Shown: positions 45,601 to 54,181, numbered from the stretch's first letter. The stretch is 64,000 bases of DNA from Thermoflexibacter ruber (GCF_900113045.1 NZ_FONY01000032.1:1-64000); one strand, 5' to 3'. Translations and numbers: made by a program. The notes: generated from the sequence alone by a model not told the origin.

Positions 45601-46368
45601 GGGGCTTACAACAAAATGTTGGTGCAATTAGAGGAAAGCAAAGAGGCACTATCAAAAAGTGAAAAAGAATCTGCTTGGCGCGAAATGGCAAAGCAAGTTG
45701 CACACGAAATCAAGAATCCGCTTACGCCTATGAAACTGACTTTACAGCACATCAAGCGGGTCATTGGCGAGGAGAACCCAAGACTGAATATGTCTTTGGA
45801 AACTTTATTGACGCAGATAGACATTCTTAGTGATATTGCCACCTCATTTTCTTCTTTTGCCAATATGCCTATCCCTAAAAATGAAGAATTTGAAATTACG
45901 GAAGTACTAAAGCAAACCGTAGATTTGTATGAAAACGATGGGGGAAATGCCAAGATACTGCTCAATATGATAGAGGGCAAATACTATGTCAATGGGGACA
46001 AGCAACTGATGGGTAGGATACTGACTAACCTAATCATTAATGGAATCCAAGCAGTCCCTAACACGCGAACTCCAGAAATTGTTATCTTTTTTAGACTTTC
46101 AGGTACGCACAATGTATTGATAGAAATAGCAGATAACGGCATTGGAATTGCAGAAAGCATCAGACATAAAGTATTTTTGCCAAATTTTAGCACTAAGTTT
46201 ACAGGCTCAGGCATAGGCTTGGCATTAGCCAAAAGAGGTATAGAACATGCTGACGGTAAAATTTGGTTTGAAACAGAGGAAGGCGAAGGTACGTCCTTTT
46301 TCATAGAACTACCGCTTATACGTTACCAAGCCTCAGAAAAAGAAGAATTTAAACTTGTACTACAATGA
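42604..46368 (+). CDS. Very large membrane histidine kinase with HAMP domain (NtrY-like core)
   Basis: 1254 residues. Membrane segments appear near residues 10-30, then about 225-485 (a multi-helix block), 745-770, 785-805 and 915-935, with two or three long extracytoplasmic segments between. The HAMP domain (SQVLTEPLRMITQRLKG...SDDEIGLLVGAYNKML) precedes the HisKA box KQVAHEIKNPLTPMK with His1034, followed by a HATPase with ILTNLIINGIQAV, ADNGIGIAE and GSGIGLALAKRGI. The TPMK sequence after the His is the pattern of NtrY/nitrogen-type kinases. No response regulator is adjacent. The ATG at 42604 is chosen over a TTG 33 bases upstream. Its stop overlaps the next gene by 4 bases. Confidence 0.88.
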   Translation: MFFYLTKYVREILIKLPPYTHLIVALFFLLFTVLLSAVDFDFFASSPDSYAQEVSANLRREFDIAHSSLTDFKSQLAAQPLALGFFDKLTYRGKYPIFIYRNDEIIYWTDHKYAIDPENLTGKFAEFVIESGNGVYAVIKEHERIAGERVSLVVVIPIYQRYKIDNQYLKKTNLNPDIFPDDKVSISISYLEGKPIKSGDGRYLFSIVFPENYSYAVFLSQKDLLLICIALTILFALLQIRGNLLEYIQHQKIWEGLVWLMVSLSSIRLLMLLFNFPSGLTKHDLFNAKIYASSIIAPSLGDLFLNILFLFVISGYIYLYHHQLFNYRIYSHYTLAKKIAIAIIFTLGTIGVLHLQYVTLETIYFNSQIRLDITSNLTYDILKVTCLLIFVMSSFIYFFISHVSSHLLLAINFSQKQILVSIILASLIYLITSLFLKNFSYVVLLLNAFYLSAITFLKFFRNIRLSSYFTYIYLFFIALTSALLGAYSNYIFEGRMDIAKKEKFANRILIGNDKLGEFLLSEAVKKIQEDQIISTRMLSSLAPIDLVVQKIKRQHLADSYFDKYDLNILLFNSNGQPYNYDLPYDSLWIKYNVEKYRTEDPHTFFINDLPANAKRYLSFISIKRKDMEIGKIILDLKSKKVVPNNVYPRLFLDRRFANYYEEENLSYAIYKNGKLWDSFGSFSYDNSFLNEFKDQDPESELVINNHRHFLVRGSDERQVIVTSTIYPLKNIISNFSFLFLLLLLFKVPLALLYEWCYRHSDLHFSFSSRIQLYLNIAFFLPLLIVSVLIISILNSDNKSTIQEEYIKVAENVAVNLSREVEEYQKNIILREQLLNKLSELARFTQTEISLFGKKGKLIGASNPTIYENNLLSELINPAALTQILQEHQSRVMLTESIGSLEYNSVYASIKSAEGELLGIIGLPFFESQRKSEEQIINILSTILNVFTFTFLGLLVLSYFASQVLTEPLRMITQRLKGTNLNIHNEPLDYKSDDEIGLLVGAYNKMLVQLEESKEALSKSEKESAWREMAKQVAHEIKNPLTPMKLTLQHIKRVIGEENPRLNMSLETLLTQIDILSDIATSFSSFANMPIPKNEEFEITEVLKQTVDLYENDGGNAKILLNMIEGKYYVNGDKQLMGRILTNLIINGIQAVPNTRTPEIVIFFRLSGTHNVLIEIADNGIGIAESIRHKVFLPNFSTKFTGSGIGLALAKRGIEHADGKIWFETEEGEGTSFFIELPLIRYQASEKEEFKLVLQ

Positions 46369-46922
46369 ACTTACTGACGCATCACCCCTTAGAAGGACTT
46401 TTAGACAATAAGCCCAAAGTATATTTTTTTCTATTTTTATGCTTTACTGTGCTATTGGAAGTGGTGCTGACCTTATCAGGTACTAATCTCAAAACTGCGG
46501 CAGCTCCTTTGGGCATTATCTCTTATGAGCTTGCCTTTGATATAGAAAAAGCACAGTTCATCGTAAACTCTTGGGATAAAAGTGCCTCTATTTCTGCCTC
46601 TTTCAATATTGGTTTTGACTATCTATTCTTAGTTTTGTATTCTACAACCATCGCCTTTGCATGCGTCTGGTTGGCTAATTTGGCAGGGAACGTTAAATTT
46701 GCTAAAATTGCATATCTGATAGCTTGGCTACAATGGCTTGCTGCTTTTTTAGATGCCGTAGAAAATACAGCCTTGTATTTTTTCTTGCAATCTCCTACCC
46801 AAGCCTTTCTCCCCCCTATTGCCTTTTGGTGTGCTATATGTAAGTTTTTGTTAGTAGGTATGGGCTTGCTCTGTTCTTTATTGGGCTTAGGTTTTCTGCT
46901 TTATAAGAAACTTAAAAGCTAA
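46365..46922 (+). CDS. Four-helix membrane protein coupled to the large kinase
   Basis: 185 residues with four hydrophobic segments (about 23-40, 80-103, 110-133, 150-180). The start codon overlaps the kinase stop in ATGA, implying translational coupling. There is no recognised domain. An accessory subunit that modulates the kinase is a natural idea, but only the coupling supports it. Confidence 0.7.
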   Translation: MNLLTHHPLEGLLDNKPKVYFFLFLCFTVLLEVVLTLSGTNLKTAAAPLGIISYELAFDIEKAQFIVNSWDKSASISASFNIGFDYLFLVLYSTTIAFACVWLANLAGNVKFAKIAYLIAWLQWLAAFLDAVENTALYFFLQSPTQAFLPPIAFWCAICKFLLVGMGLLCSLLGLGFLLYKKLKS

Positions 46923-47033
46923 AAATCCTTCATTTCAATGCGGTTTTTTCTTTTTGAAAAATTAACTTTGTATAGACAAAAAAGCTTTTACATAGAAATA
47001 CAAACCTTATTTACTCTTATATTACAAACTTAT

Positions 47034-47594
47034 ATGGCTGATAATCAAAATAAACCAATAAGCTACTCTCGCACTGTGATTACTGAACTCATGCTTCCTA
47101 CGCACCCCAATATAGATGGCAAAATGCTTGGAGACGTATTGCTAAACTTGATGAATAAAGCGGCTTTTACCTGTGCTACTCGCCATGCTAACAACTTTTG
47201 CGTAACTGTTTCAGTAGATGATGTAGAATTTACCCAGCCAATAGAAGTGGGAGATTTCGTTAGTTTTAAAGCCTCAGTGAATTATGTAGGCAACTCCTCG
47301 ATGATTATAGGAGTAAGGATAGAGGCAGAAAGTCTGAAAACAGGAGTAATCAAACACACTGGCTCTGGTTACTTTACTATGGTTGCCAAAGATGAATATG
47401 GAAGACCTACCCAGGCACCGGGCGTGGTGCTTGAGAATGAAGATGACATCAGACGCTTTTTAGCTGCAATGATTCGCAAAGAAGCCAAATTGCTCAGTAA
47501 AGTACAAATGAGCGATAAAATCAAGAAAATCAACGTATTTGAGGATATAAAAAAACTCAAAAAAGAGCGTTGTGAAATAGGCTTTGAGTGGTGA
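47034..47594 (+). CDS. Acyl-CoA thioesterase (hotdog fold)
   Basis: 186 residues from ATG 47034: MADNQNKPISYSRTVITELMLPTHPNIDGKMLGDVLLNLMNKAAFTCATRHAN contains the hotdog motif, with the N-x-x-G-x-M-L-G-x-x-L-L pattern of YciA-type acyl-CoA thioesterases. VGDFVSFKASVNYVGNSSMIIGVRIEAE is the central strand region. It hydrolyses acyl-CoA to fatty acid and CoA. An ATG 96 bases earlier gives 32 residues unrelated to the family and is rejected. The C terminus is lysine-rich. Confidence 0.9.
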   Translation: MADNQNKPISYSRTVITELMLPTHPNIDGKMLGDVLLNLMNKAAFTCATRHANNFCVTVSVDDVEFTQPIEVGDFVSFKASVNYVGNSSMIIGVRIEAESLKTGVIKHTGSGYFTMVAKDEYGRPTQAPGVVLENEDDIRRFLAAMIRKEAKLLSKVQMSDKIKKINVFEDIKKLKKERCEIGFEW

Positions 47595-47600
47595 AATAGG

Positions 47601-48317
47601 TCATCTCAATTTTCCTGTATCAAAAATACTCTGCTCCACCACTAAGCCACTTTCTATGATGCCCTGTCCCAAACAGTTCCTTGAACGGTCTTGGCAGTAA
47701 ACAACCCTGTCTGATTTCCTGTAAATCAGCCCTATCCCTTTGGCATATACCTCAGTGCGAAAATCCTTGTTTACCAAATTGGAATCTCTATTTTGTATTA
47801 CAGTTACCGTTTCATCATAATTTTTGAAATCGAAACGGTAGCTTTTTCCCAAATCACGCATCAGATACATTTCTCTACCTAAGTCATTAAAGGTATTTCC
47901 GTCCCACGTCTTTCCCTCTGCCAAAGGAAAGACCAATTTGAGAAAAGGCTTATTCTCCTCAGTGCGTACTGCCCCGCTTGCATCTAAGCGTGCTGTCCAC
48001 ACGTTCCTAATTTGCCAGTTTTGCCTACCGTTTTCCCTGATATAGCGTACTATGCGGTAGCTTTGTCCTCCTGTTTCATCTGTAAAAGCATTTTCTACAA
48101 CTTCGCGGAGTTGGTAAGTAAAAATTCGTGGAGGCTGATTCAGGGCATATTGAGTTTCTTTGACATTATAAGATACAAAATGCCCAATATCTAAAATAAA
48201 GTAGTCCCTGCCAAAGGTCATATCTCTTGGGGCAATCTTGTCCGTATCACAAGCCCAGAGAATTAAAATGATTAATATTATAAAAAGTATTGATTTACAG
48301 TATTTTAGATTCTTCAT
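47601..48317 (-). CDS. Lipoprotein of unknown function
   Basis: 238 residues with a lipoprotein signal (SILFIILIILILWACDTDK). The mature part is beta-rich (FVSYNVKETQYAL, YRIVRYIRENGRQNWQIRNVW, LKLVFPLAEGKTWDGNTFN, YAKGIGLIYRKSDRVVY), without a recognised domain. A Cys pair (YCQDRSRNCLG) near the C terminus may form a disulfide. It is probably anchored in the outer membrane. It is convergent with the thioesterase gene, 6 bases away. Confidence 0.7.
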   Translation of the reverse strand: MKNLKYCKSILFIILIILILWACDTDKIAPRDMTFGRDYFILDIGHFVSYNVKETQYALNQPPRIFTYQLREVVENAFTDETGGQSYRIVRYIRENGRQNWQIRNVWTARLDASGAVRTEENKPFLKLVFPLAEGKTWDGNTFNDLGREMYLMRDLGKSYRFDFKNYDETVTVIQNRDSNLVNKDFRTEVYAKGIGLIYRKSDRVVYCQDRSRNCLGQGIIESGLVVEQSIFDTGKLR

Positions 48318-48592
48318 AATAAGATGGTAAAAGAAATTGATGCTATGCTATTTATTTATTAAAAACTATACCATAATGCAAATTTACCTAAAAAGTAAGA
48401 TAAAATTTATCCTGTTTTGATTTTAGTCCCAGCAGGCGATATTTATGAAAACTAAAAAAATTAATGAATAAATATTTTGCTTATTTTGAATGAATTACTA
48501 ACTTTCAAAAAAAAATTACATTGTAATTTGCAGTAATACAGATTTTTGTAAGTAAAATTAGATAAAAAACAACTTAAACCCTTTCATAAAAT

Positions 48593-49543
48593 ATGAGTAA
48601 TGTGCAGGCTTTTTTGAATGCTCGCCAAGTATTTAGGGTAGGTGTAGCAAACGAAGGCTCTCGTAATAGATATGATGTTTCCTTTCCACGCCCTACAGGA
48701 GGGGTCGGAACAGCTACTTTCAGAGATAACGTGCCGAGTTCTTTTGCCGTCTATAAAGAGGGTATTTCTTATGCAGGCTCGCCTACCGCAAGCATTGAGA
48801 ACTTACCAGCCCAAGCCTTTACCGCAGCGGGTCTGAATGCCACCTTGACCAAAGCACTTCGCTTGGTTTCTTCTCATGAGGCAAAATTTGACGGAATTAA
48901 TAGTTATGATAGAGCTATTTTTTCTTTTGGGTTTATTCAGTTTGCAGGTGGTTCAGTTTCGGCGGGGCAGTTACCCAATATGATGCTACTTTTTAAAACT
49001 AAGCAACCCCAAATGTTTCATCAGCTTTTTGGACAGTACGGCATAGATGTAGTAGCGGGTTCACCACGCCCAGATGTAAGAATTTGGACGGAAAACGGTA
49101 CACAAGTCAGCGGTGATGATGCTTGGCTCTATGTAATGAGAAATAAGCAACTTACTACTGCTTTCATTGCCGCAGGAAATAGCCCTATTTGCATGGCAAT
49201 TCAGATAGAGCAAGCGGCAGTAGGCTATGTGTTCCCTGCTTTGAAAATGCCCTTAGACTTGGGAGCATTGGGTAGAATACCTGCAAGTTCTATTTTGCGG
49301 TCTGAGGCGGGAAACATCGCTTTGATAGACCGCACTATCAACATGGGAGCAGGAGGGGCAGGTAGGCTTTTCAAAGAAGCCATAGACACGCTCGCTCCTA
49401 ACGGTTCTTTGGCACAGATACAAAACCTGAGCGACCAGCGAATTTTACAACAAGTAGTTTCTATTGGGCAGGCGCGCAACGATAAGCGTATCGTAGATAG
49501 AATTAACAGTATTCTCAACGGGGGCTACAGTTTTGCAAAGTAA
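48593..49543 (+). CDS. Lysozyme-like putative glycan hydrolase, copy 1
   Basis: 316 residues without a signal peptide. The N-terminal about 80 residues form a small beta domain (RQVFRVGVANEGSRNRYDVSF...TATFRDNVPSS). A conserved segment resembles the catalytic helix and loop of lysozyme-like enzymes: VSSHEAKFDGINSYDRAIFSFGFIQFAGG, with Glu96 as the likely acid followed by a Tyr-Asp and SFGFIQF. The C-terminal half is helical. It has a close paralogue immediately downstream. The lack of signal suggests either a cytoplasmic role or export by a specialised system. The enzyme assignment rests on the motif pattern and is not proven. It is preceded by a 275-base gap. Confidence 0.5.
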   Translation: MSNVQAFLNARQVFRVGVANEGSRNRYDVSFPRPTGGVGTATFRDNVPSSFAVYKEGISYAGSPTASIENLPAQAFTAAGLNATLTKALRLVSSHEAKFDGINSYDRAIFSFGFIQFAGGSVSAGQLPNMMLLFKTKQPQMFHQLFGQYGIDVVAGSPRPDVRIWTENGTQVSGDDAWLYVMRNKQLTTAFIAAGNSPICMAIQIEQAAVGYVFPALKMPLDLGALGRIPASSILRSEAGNIALIDRTINMGAGGAGRLFKEAIDTLAPNGSLAQIQNLSDQRILQQVVSIGQARNDKRIVDRINSILNGGYSFAK

Positions 49544-49589
49544 ACAATCATCTCACTTATTTTTTATTAAAAATTGTAATTAATCATTT

Positions 49590-50567
49590 ATGGTCATTGA
49601 AAATCATACAATTGAAAATATAACCCAAGCAAGAAAGGCATTTCAGATAGGAAAAGAAGAAAAGTTAGGGTATAACGAATATACAGCTACTTTCCCTAAG
49701 CCTAATGGAGAGATTACTACCATTATGTTCAGGGACAACGTACCAAGTCCACACATGACTTATATTGACGGGATAGTATATACGGGTACGTTTATGCCCA
49801 AAGATATACAAGAGGGTTCGCTGCCTCATGTGGCTATCTCACCTACTTTGGCTAAGGCACTCCAATACGTGTACGCAGAGGAGGGCTGTTTTGATGCAGT
49901 CAATAGCTATGACAAAGGCATTTTTTCCTTCGGATTCATTCAGTTTTCTGGGGGAATGGGTGGAAGTTTAAATGATTTTATGTTGCTTTTAAAACTTAAA
50001 TACCCTGATACTTTCTATGAACGCTTCGAGAGATACGGTATAGATGTAGAGGAAGGCACCCCCAGAGCAGTAGTTTCTGTATTGGACGCAGAAGAATATA
50101 AAGTAGTTTCAGGTGATGCGGCATGGATGCACATTATGCAGAACAAGCAACTTACCACTGTTTTTATAGCCGCAGGACACGACATGAACGTAGTTTCTAC
50201 ACAAATAGAGTACATCATGTATGCCTACATGAACCCCGCCCTCAACTCCTTGATAGACTTGGAAATAGCAGGTGAAAACTACTATAATGTGCCTTTGCAC
50301 TCTATTATCAATTCAGAAATGGGGGTAGTAGCCATGATAGACCTTACTATCGTGATGTGGGTAAGAAAAATGAGTGCTTTATTCAAGCAAGCCATCGAGG
50401 AGGTAGCCAGAGAATTTGGCTTGTCTTCGCTGGAAGATGTTAAAAATATAGATGAGAGAAGTGTCATTCAAAAAATTATCAGCTACGAGGACTCCAAAGC
50501 ATTGACAGATAGAAGATTAAATAAAGTACTAAGTAGTGGAATGAGTTTTGAAAAAAATACTTTGTAA
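49590..50567 (+). CDS. Lysozyme-like putative glycan hydrolase, copy 2
   Basis: 325 residues, clearly paralogous to the gene 46 bases upstream: the same N-terminal beta domain (TFPKPNGEITTIMFRDNVPS), the catalytic-like segment YAEEGCFDAVNSYDKGIFSFGFIQFSGG with Glu98, and the shared RYGIDVEEGTPRA and MQNKQLTTVFIAAG blocks. It differs most in the C-terminal third, which has more methionines and hydrophobic residues. It also lacks a signal peptide. The tandem arrangement and close spacing suggest one operon and related targets. Substrate (peptidoglycan, chitosan-like or other) is not determined. Confidence 0.5.
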   Translation: MVIENHTIENITQARKAFQIGKEEKLGYNEYTATFPKPNGEITTIMFRDNVPSPHMTYIDGIVYTGTFMPKDIQEGSLPHVAISPTLAKALQYVYAEEGCFDAVNSYDKGIFSFGFIQFSGGMGGSLNDFMLLLKLKYPDTFYERFERYGIDVEEGTPRAVVSVLDAEEYKVVSGDAAWMHIMQNKQLTTVFIAAGHDMNVVSTQIEYIMYAYMNPALNSLIDLEIAGENYYNVPLHSIINSEMGVVAMIDLTIVMWVRKMSALFKQAIEEVAREFGLSSLEDVKNIDERSVIQKIISYEDSKALTDRRLNKVLSSGMSFEKNTL

Positions 50568-50621
50568 CAAACCCGCTCCGACTGCAAATATAACTCAAAG
50601 TAATTAGCGTTTTAACTTAGT

Positions 50622-50656
50622 AGGTTTAAGAAATTGTTGGTCAATCTCTTAAACCT
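50622..50656. terminator. Bidirectional hairpin between the lysozyme-like pair and porZ
   Basis: AGGTTTAAGA (50622-50631) and TCTTAAACCT (50647-50656) are exact complements around a 15-base loop that itself contains TTG/CAA. It lies between two convergent genes, and the AGGTTT/AAACCT ends resemble the palindrome at 33254. Confidence 0.6.
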
Positions 50657-50660
50657 GTTC

Positions 50661-52922
50661 CTATTCTATCCATACAAATTTTCCTGCAAAGCTTTCTGAG
50701 CCATCAGCATTGGTACTGAAAACGTAGTAAACGCCTGACTTAGATTTATTGCTTTTATAGTCCTTTCCGTCCCAGACGGCAGTGCCTCCGTTTGCCATAG
50801 TTTCATACACCAACTTCCCTGAAACATCAGTGATTTTGACATTGGCATTATTTGCCAAACCTGAAATACTCACCACTCCGCTAAAATTAGGAGGCACGGG
50901 ATTAGGAAAAATTTTTACTGTTGAAAATGAATTATCTGCCGTTGTCGCTGTCCCTCTATAAGAAATAAGTCCTCTGTCCGTAGCGAAAAATACTTCTCCC
51001 GTCTGCTCATGAATGGCTATGTCAATGATTTTATTGGAAAGCAAAGGACTATTTTCTGCGGTAAAGCGACTAATTAACTGCGAACCATCTGCTGAGAAAA
51101 GCCAAACTCCTTTTTCTGTACCTATCCACTTGCGGTTGCCTCCATCTACTTTGAGGGCAGTGATAGCCTCCCCTCTGAGCAGCTCACGGGATTCAAAAAC
51201 CACTACGCTTGCGTCCACATTGCTCCTATCTAAGACAGAACTTGCATCAAAAATTACTCTTAGTCCTGATTCCGTACCTATCCACATATTACCTTGTTTG
51301 TCGTTGGCAAAGCATGTAACATTAATATCATTCAAACCTCCACGTCTTGGCTCAGTCGTGAGTGTTCTATTTCTATTTTGCCTGTCAAAAACCAAAATTC
51401 CTCCCCCTAAATTAGGGCTTTGACGCACCCAAAGGTTATCTGCGTCATCTGTAAGGATGTCCAAAGGATTTGCTGCCCCAAAAGTATTGAAAGTATAAGA
51501 TTGCCAAGAACTGCTCCTTGTCCTTCGGTATATAGAAGGTTCGCCTAAGCGAACTCCATGCACCGTTGTCCATAAGTTGCCTTCTCTATCTACTGTACAG
51601 CCAGCTAATCTATTGCTAATCAGAGGGCTATTATTCCTATTAATTACAGAAAACTGATTATTGGCTAAATTCCACTCCAGCAAGCCATCTTGGAAGGAAG
51701 TAAACAAGAGCTTGTTTTCCAAAGAATTGTATGCTACTCCTGTCAAATCTCTTACCGCAGGCGTATTGACCGAGCCGAGTACCCTATCCACACTATTATA
51801 GTTTGTCCATTGCCCATTTTCAAATACATAAAAGCCAGACAAGGAATTAGTTGGCTGATAGGCACTGGTATATCCCCCGCTTATGCAGACTATTTTATCA
51901 TTAAAGTAGAGTAGCCTAAAACTCTCGGGACTGTAAGTACCAGAGGGATAGATATTTTCAAAAGTTCCATTTGCATTGGTTACTAAACCTAACGCATTAT
52001 CTGCTACCCAAATCTTAGCATTAGCATCTAAAAAGGCTTGCCTCGGGTGAATGATTTTGGCATTAGTCAAGGTTTGAGTAGCATTATTGGCTTGAATAAT
52101 ACTGATTTGGTTATCTAAGCAAACAACGACCTCATTTCCACTTGTGCTAATATTGGTGTAATTACTGCCTTTGCGAATATTTAATGCCTGAAAAGTACCG
52201 TTTTGGTACTCGAATACATCATTGCCATTGATTCCTAAAAAAAGGCTATTACCTCTTGCAGAGAGGCTTCTGAGATTACCTTGGGGAATAGGTAAAAAAC
52301 GCCAATTCCTGAAATCCAAGCGATTGGTAGTGGGAGAAAGCGAAGCAGCCATTAACCCTTGGGCAGAAGCTAAAAAAAGACTATCCTTAGCTACTGTACT
52401 TGCAAATATAGCGTTAGGAGTTCCATTCGCTCCTATGTTGCTATATGTTTCTCTTACTTCATTCCTTTGCAAATCAAGCACTACTACCCCAAAAGGCATG
52501 GAAAGATAGGCAAAATTTTCATGGAGTAAAATGTGTTGGGTTTGCTTGTTTTCAAAACGCGAGTTTAGCACGGAGCGAATATTGACAATCTCATTTTCTT
52601 TTACCAAATCTATATTGCCATTTTGATAGGTGATTAATAAGATTTTCAATGCTTTATGGTAGGCTATTTGGCTAAAACTAATATCGCTTAACCCTTCTAT
52701 CTTAGAGAGTGTACCTAAACTTTTTACGCTTTTATCATAATAAAAAAGTCCATTAGCAGAAGCCACATATACGCTTGTTTCGCTCTCGGCGATGCTTTGT
52801 GCATTGTGATAAGTCAGGTGCATGCGCCAAGCCCCTACTGGAATATCAATAGGTTGAGAAGAACAGGTAAAGCATTGAATAAAAAATAGATATGCCAATA
52901 GAGAAAGAATATACTTTTGCAT
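50661..52922 (-). CDS. porZ: PorZ-like type IX secretion beta-propeller protein with sorting domain
   Basis: 753 residues from ATG 52922: a signal peptide (MQKYILSLLAYLFFIQCF...), then two-component-regulator-type propeller repeats (VPVGAWRMHLTYHNAQSIAESE; YVASANGLFYYD; GNMWIGTESGLRVIF; RKWIGTEKGVWLF; FFATDRGLISY). The last about 80 residues form a Por-type C-terminal sorting domain (KIFPNPVPPNFSGVVSI...GVYYVFSTNADGSESFAGKFVWIE). PorZ is part of the attachment complex that anchors T9SS cargo at the surface and itself carries a sorting domain. A TTG 9 bases upstream is a weaker start. It is the only T9SS component seen, and implies secreted cargo elsewhere. Confidence 0.85.
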   Translation of the reverse strand: MQKYILSLLAYLFFIQCFTCSSQPIDIPVGAWRMHLTYHNAQSIAESETSVYVASANGLFYYDKSVKSLGTLSKIEGLSDISFSQIAYHKALKILLITYQNGNIDLVKENEIVNIRSVLNSRFENKQTQHILLHENFAYLSMPFGVVVLDLQRNEVRETYSNIGANGTPNAIFASTVAKDSLFLASAQGLMAASLSPTTNRLDFRNWRFLPIPQGNLRSLSARGNSLFLGINGNDVFEYQNGTFQALNIRKGSNYTNISTSGNEVVVCLDNQISIIQANNATQTLTNAKIIHPRQAFLDANAKIWVADNALGLVTNANGTFENIYPSGTYSPESFRLLYFNDKIVCISGGYTSAYQPTNSLSGFYVFENGQWTNYNSVDRVLGSVNTPAVRDLTGVAYNSLENKLLFTSFQDGLLEWNLANNQFSVINRNNSPLISNRLAGCTVDREGNLWTTVHGVRLGEPSIYRRTRSSSWQSYTFNTFGAANPLDILTDDADNLWVRQSPNLGGGILVFDRQNRNRTLTTEPRRGGLNDINVTCFANDKQGNMWIGTESGLRVIFDASSVLDRSNVDASVVVFESRELLRGEAITALKVDGGNRKWIGTEKGVWLFSADGSQLISRFTAENSPLLSNKIIDIAIHEQTGEVFFATDRGLISYRGTATTADNSFSTVKIFPNPVPPNFSGVVSISGLANNANVKITDVSGKLVYETMANGGTAVWDGKDYKSNKSKSGVYYVFSTNADGSESFAGKFVWIE

Positions 52923-53056
52923 AGAGTCCAATCGTTAGTCCAAATTAGATGTGCTTATTGCAAAGGTACATATAATTTGCCTAAGTATGATGATTAATTC
53001 ATCTCAATTATAACTGACTATTTATGGAACACAGGTAGTACTGATTTTACGGATAA

Positions 53057-53115
53057 AACACAGATTTTAGAGTAATTTATCAGTGAAAATCAGTGTAATC
53101 TGTAAAATCTGTGTT
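53057..53115. repeat. Inverted repeat AACACAGATTTTA/TAAAATCTGTGTT
   Basis: Exact 13-base arms lie 33 bases apart, with partial repeats of the same words (AAAATCAGTGTAATCTGT) between them and ACACAGG upstream. This matches the REP-like intergenic sequences frequent in Bacteroidota. Confidence 0.55.
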
Positions 53116-53159
53116 CTAAAATTGTTATTTTAGAAATTTATCTATTTAACTCATTGATT

Positions 53160-53366
53160 ATGAACAAGCAAAACCATAAATTACAAACGGAGTTTAGTAA
53201 GGCAATCGCTTTTTGTAGCTACTATTGCCCGCAACATAAGGTAGAATATTCGCTCACCGAATTTGGAAAAACGCTTATCCCTGCTTTAGAGGCTATTGCA
53301 AAATGAGGGCGAGATTGGGCAAATAACATCAGCGATTATATTTGTCATGTAGCCCTACTCCATTAA
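53160..53366 (+). pseudogene. Remnant of an HxlR-family regulator
   Basis: The frame reads ...QHKVEYSLTEFGKTLIPALEAIAK, then TGA (53304-53306), then GRDWANNISDY and so on to TAA at 53364. KVEYSLTEFGKTLIP...AKWGRDWAN is the C-terminal wing of HxlR-type MarR-like regulators; the TGA stands exactly where the family has a conserved Trp (TGG). The HTH half is missing upstream. Two defects (truncation and nonsense codon) make this a dead gene. It overlaps the 3' end of the opposing YdeI-like gene. Confidence 0.75.
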
Positions 53367-53958
53367 ATATCTGCTCCTTATACTTCTCTATTCTCCCTAT
53401 CCTTGTTTGTGATTGCTTAGGTTGTGAAAAATGAATGATATATCCCCTTTGCCGCCCAGCCGTCAAAGCATAAAAAGCTTTCTTAAATGCGGGGTCATCT
53501 TCGAAGGCTTGTAAAAGTTCCTCAGGGATTGGTTCAGGATTTTTTTTGAACTCTACTCTCTTCCCACTTTTTTCGATTTCTACAGCCTCTAAAATGTATG
53601 ACTTCAAAACATCTTTTAATTTTTCTATATCCTCGACCTTAGTGAACTTCACTATCCTATCCGACTGCATATTTTTTCCTTGTTGGGAGAGAATTTTGTT
53701 TTTATCACTTAATAATACCCCTTTGTAAAAGCCAATATTTGCCGAGTCTTTGAGTGCATTCACAGTTACGATATTTTTTCCATTCATGGTATATACAGGA
53801 ACGCCCCACTTTATTTCCTCTGTTAAGCCTGTTTCTAAGACAATCTGTCTGAGCAGTTCTAAGGCTGCTCGCCAATTATTTACTTTGCACTGAGGAGTGC
53901 CACCGTATTGGCAACGCATACAACCCTCGATGAGATACTTATCAACTTTGGGATTCAT
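53329..53958 (-). CDS. YdeI/OmpD-associated family protein with DUF1801-type N terminus
   Basis: 209 residues: the N-terminal about 110 (WRAALELLRQIVLETGLTEEIKWGVPVYTMNGKNIVTV...IGFYKGVLLSD) match DUF1801, a small ligand-binding-like fold. The C-terminal part (PEPIPEELLQAFEDDPAFKKAFYALTAGRQRGYIIHFSQPKQSQTRIGRIEKYKEQIF) is the YdeI/OmpD-associated motif. The molecular function is unknown. CMRCQYGGTPQC near the start is a Cys-rich insert. It is monocistronic. Confidence 0.85.
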   Translation of the reverse strand: MNPKVDKYLIEGCMRCQYGGTPQCKVNNWRAALELLRQIVLETGLTEEIKWGVPVYTMNGKNIVTVNALKDSANIGFYKGVLLSDKNKILSQQGKNMQSDRIVKFTKVEDIEKLKDVLKSYILEAVEIEKSGKRVEFKKNPEPIPEELLQAFEDDPAFKKAFYALTAGRQRGYIIHFSQPKQSQTRIGRIEKYKEQIFNGVGLHDKYNR

Positions 53959-54181
53959 TGGGTATTTTTAAAAATAAAATAGATATTTGCAATCAATTAG
54001 TTATGCAAGCAATAAAGAAATATTATGTTATCAAAAAGGGAGAAAAATAAACCCTCTCGTAACATAAAAATAGCATTTTTATAAAACTTTTCATTATTTT
54101 GAAACAAGTTTTTTAAATATTTTATTATATTTGAAAGTTTAGATTAAAATTCTTTAAAAATCTGATTACTTTATTGAAACT

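Noticed and set aside
51013-51423. 136-codon plus-strand frame inside porZ
   Set aside because: Antisense to propeller repeats that are clearly coding on the other strand.
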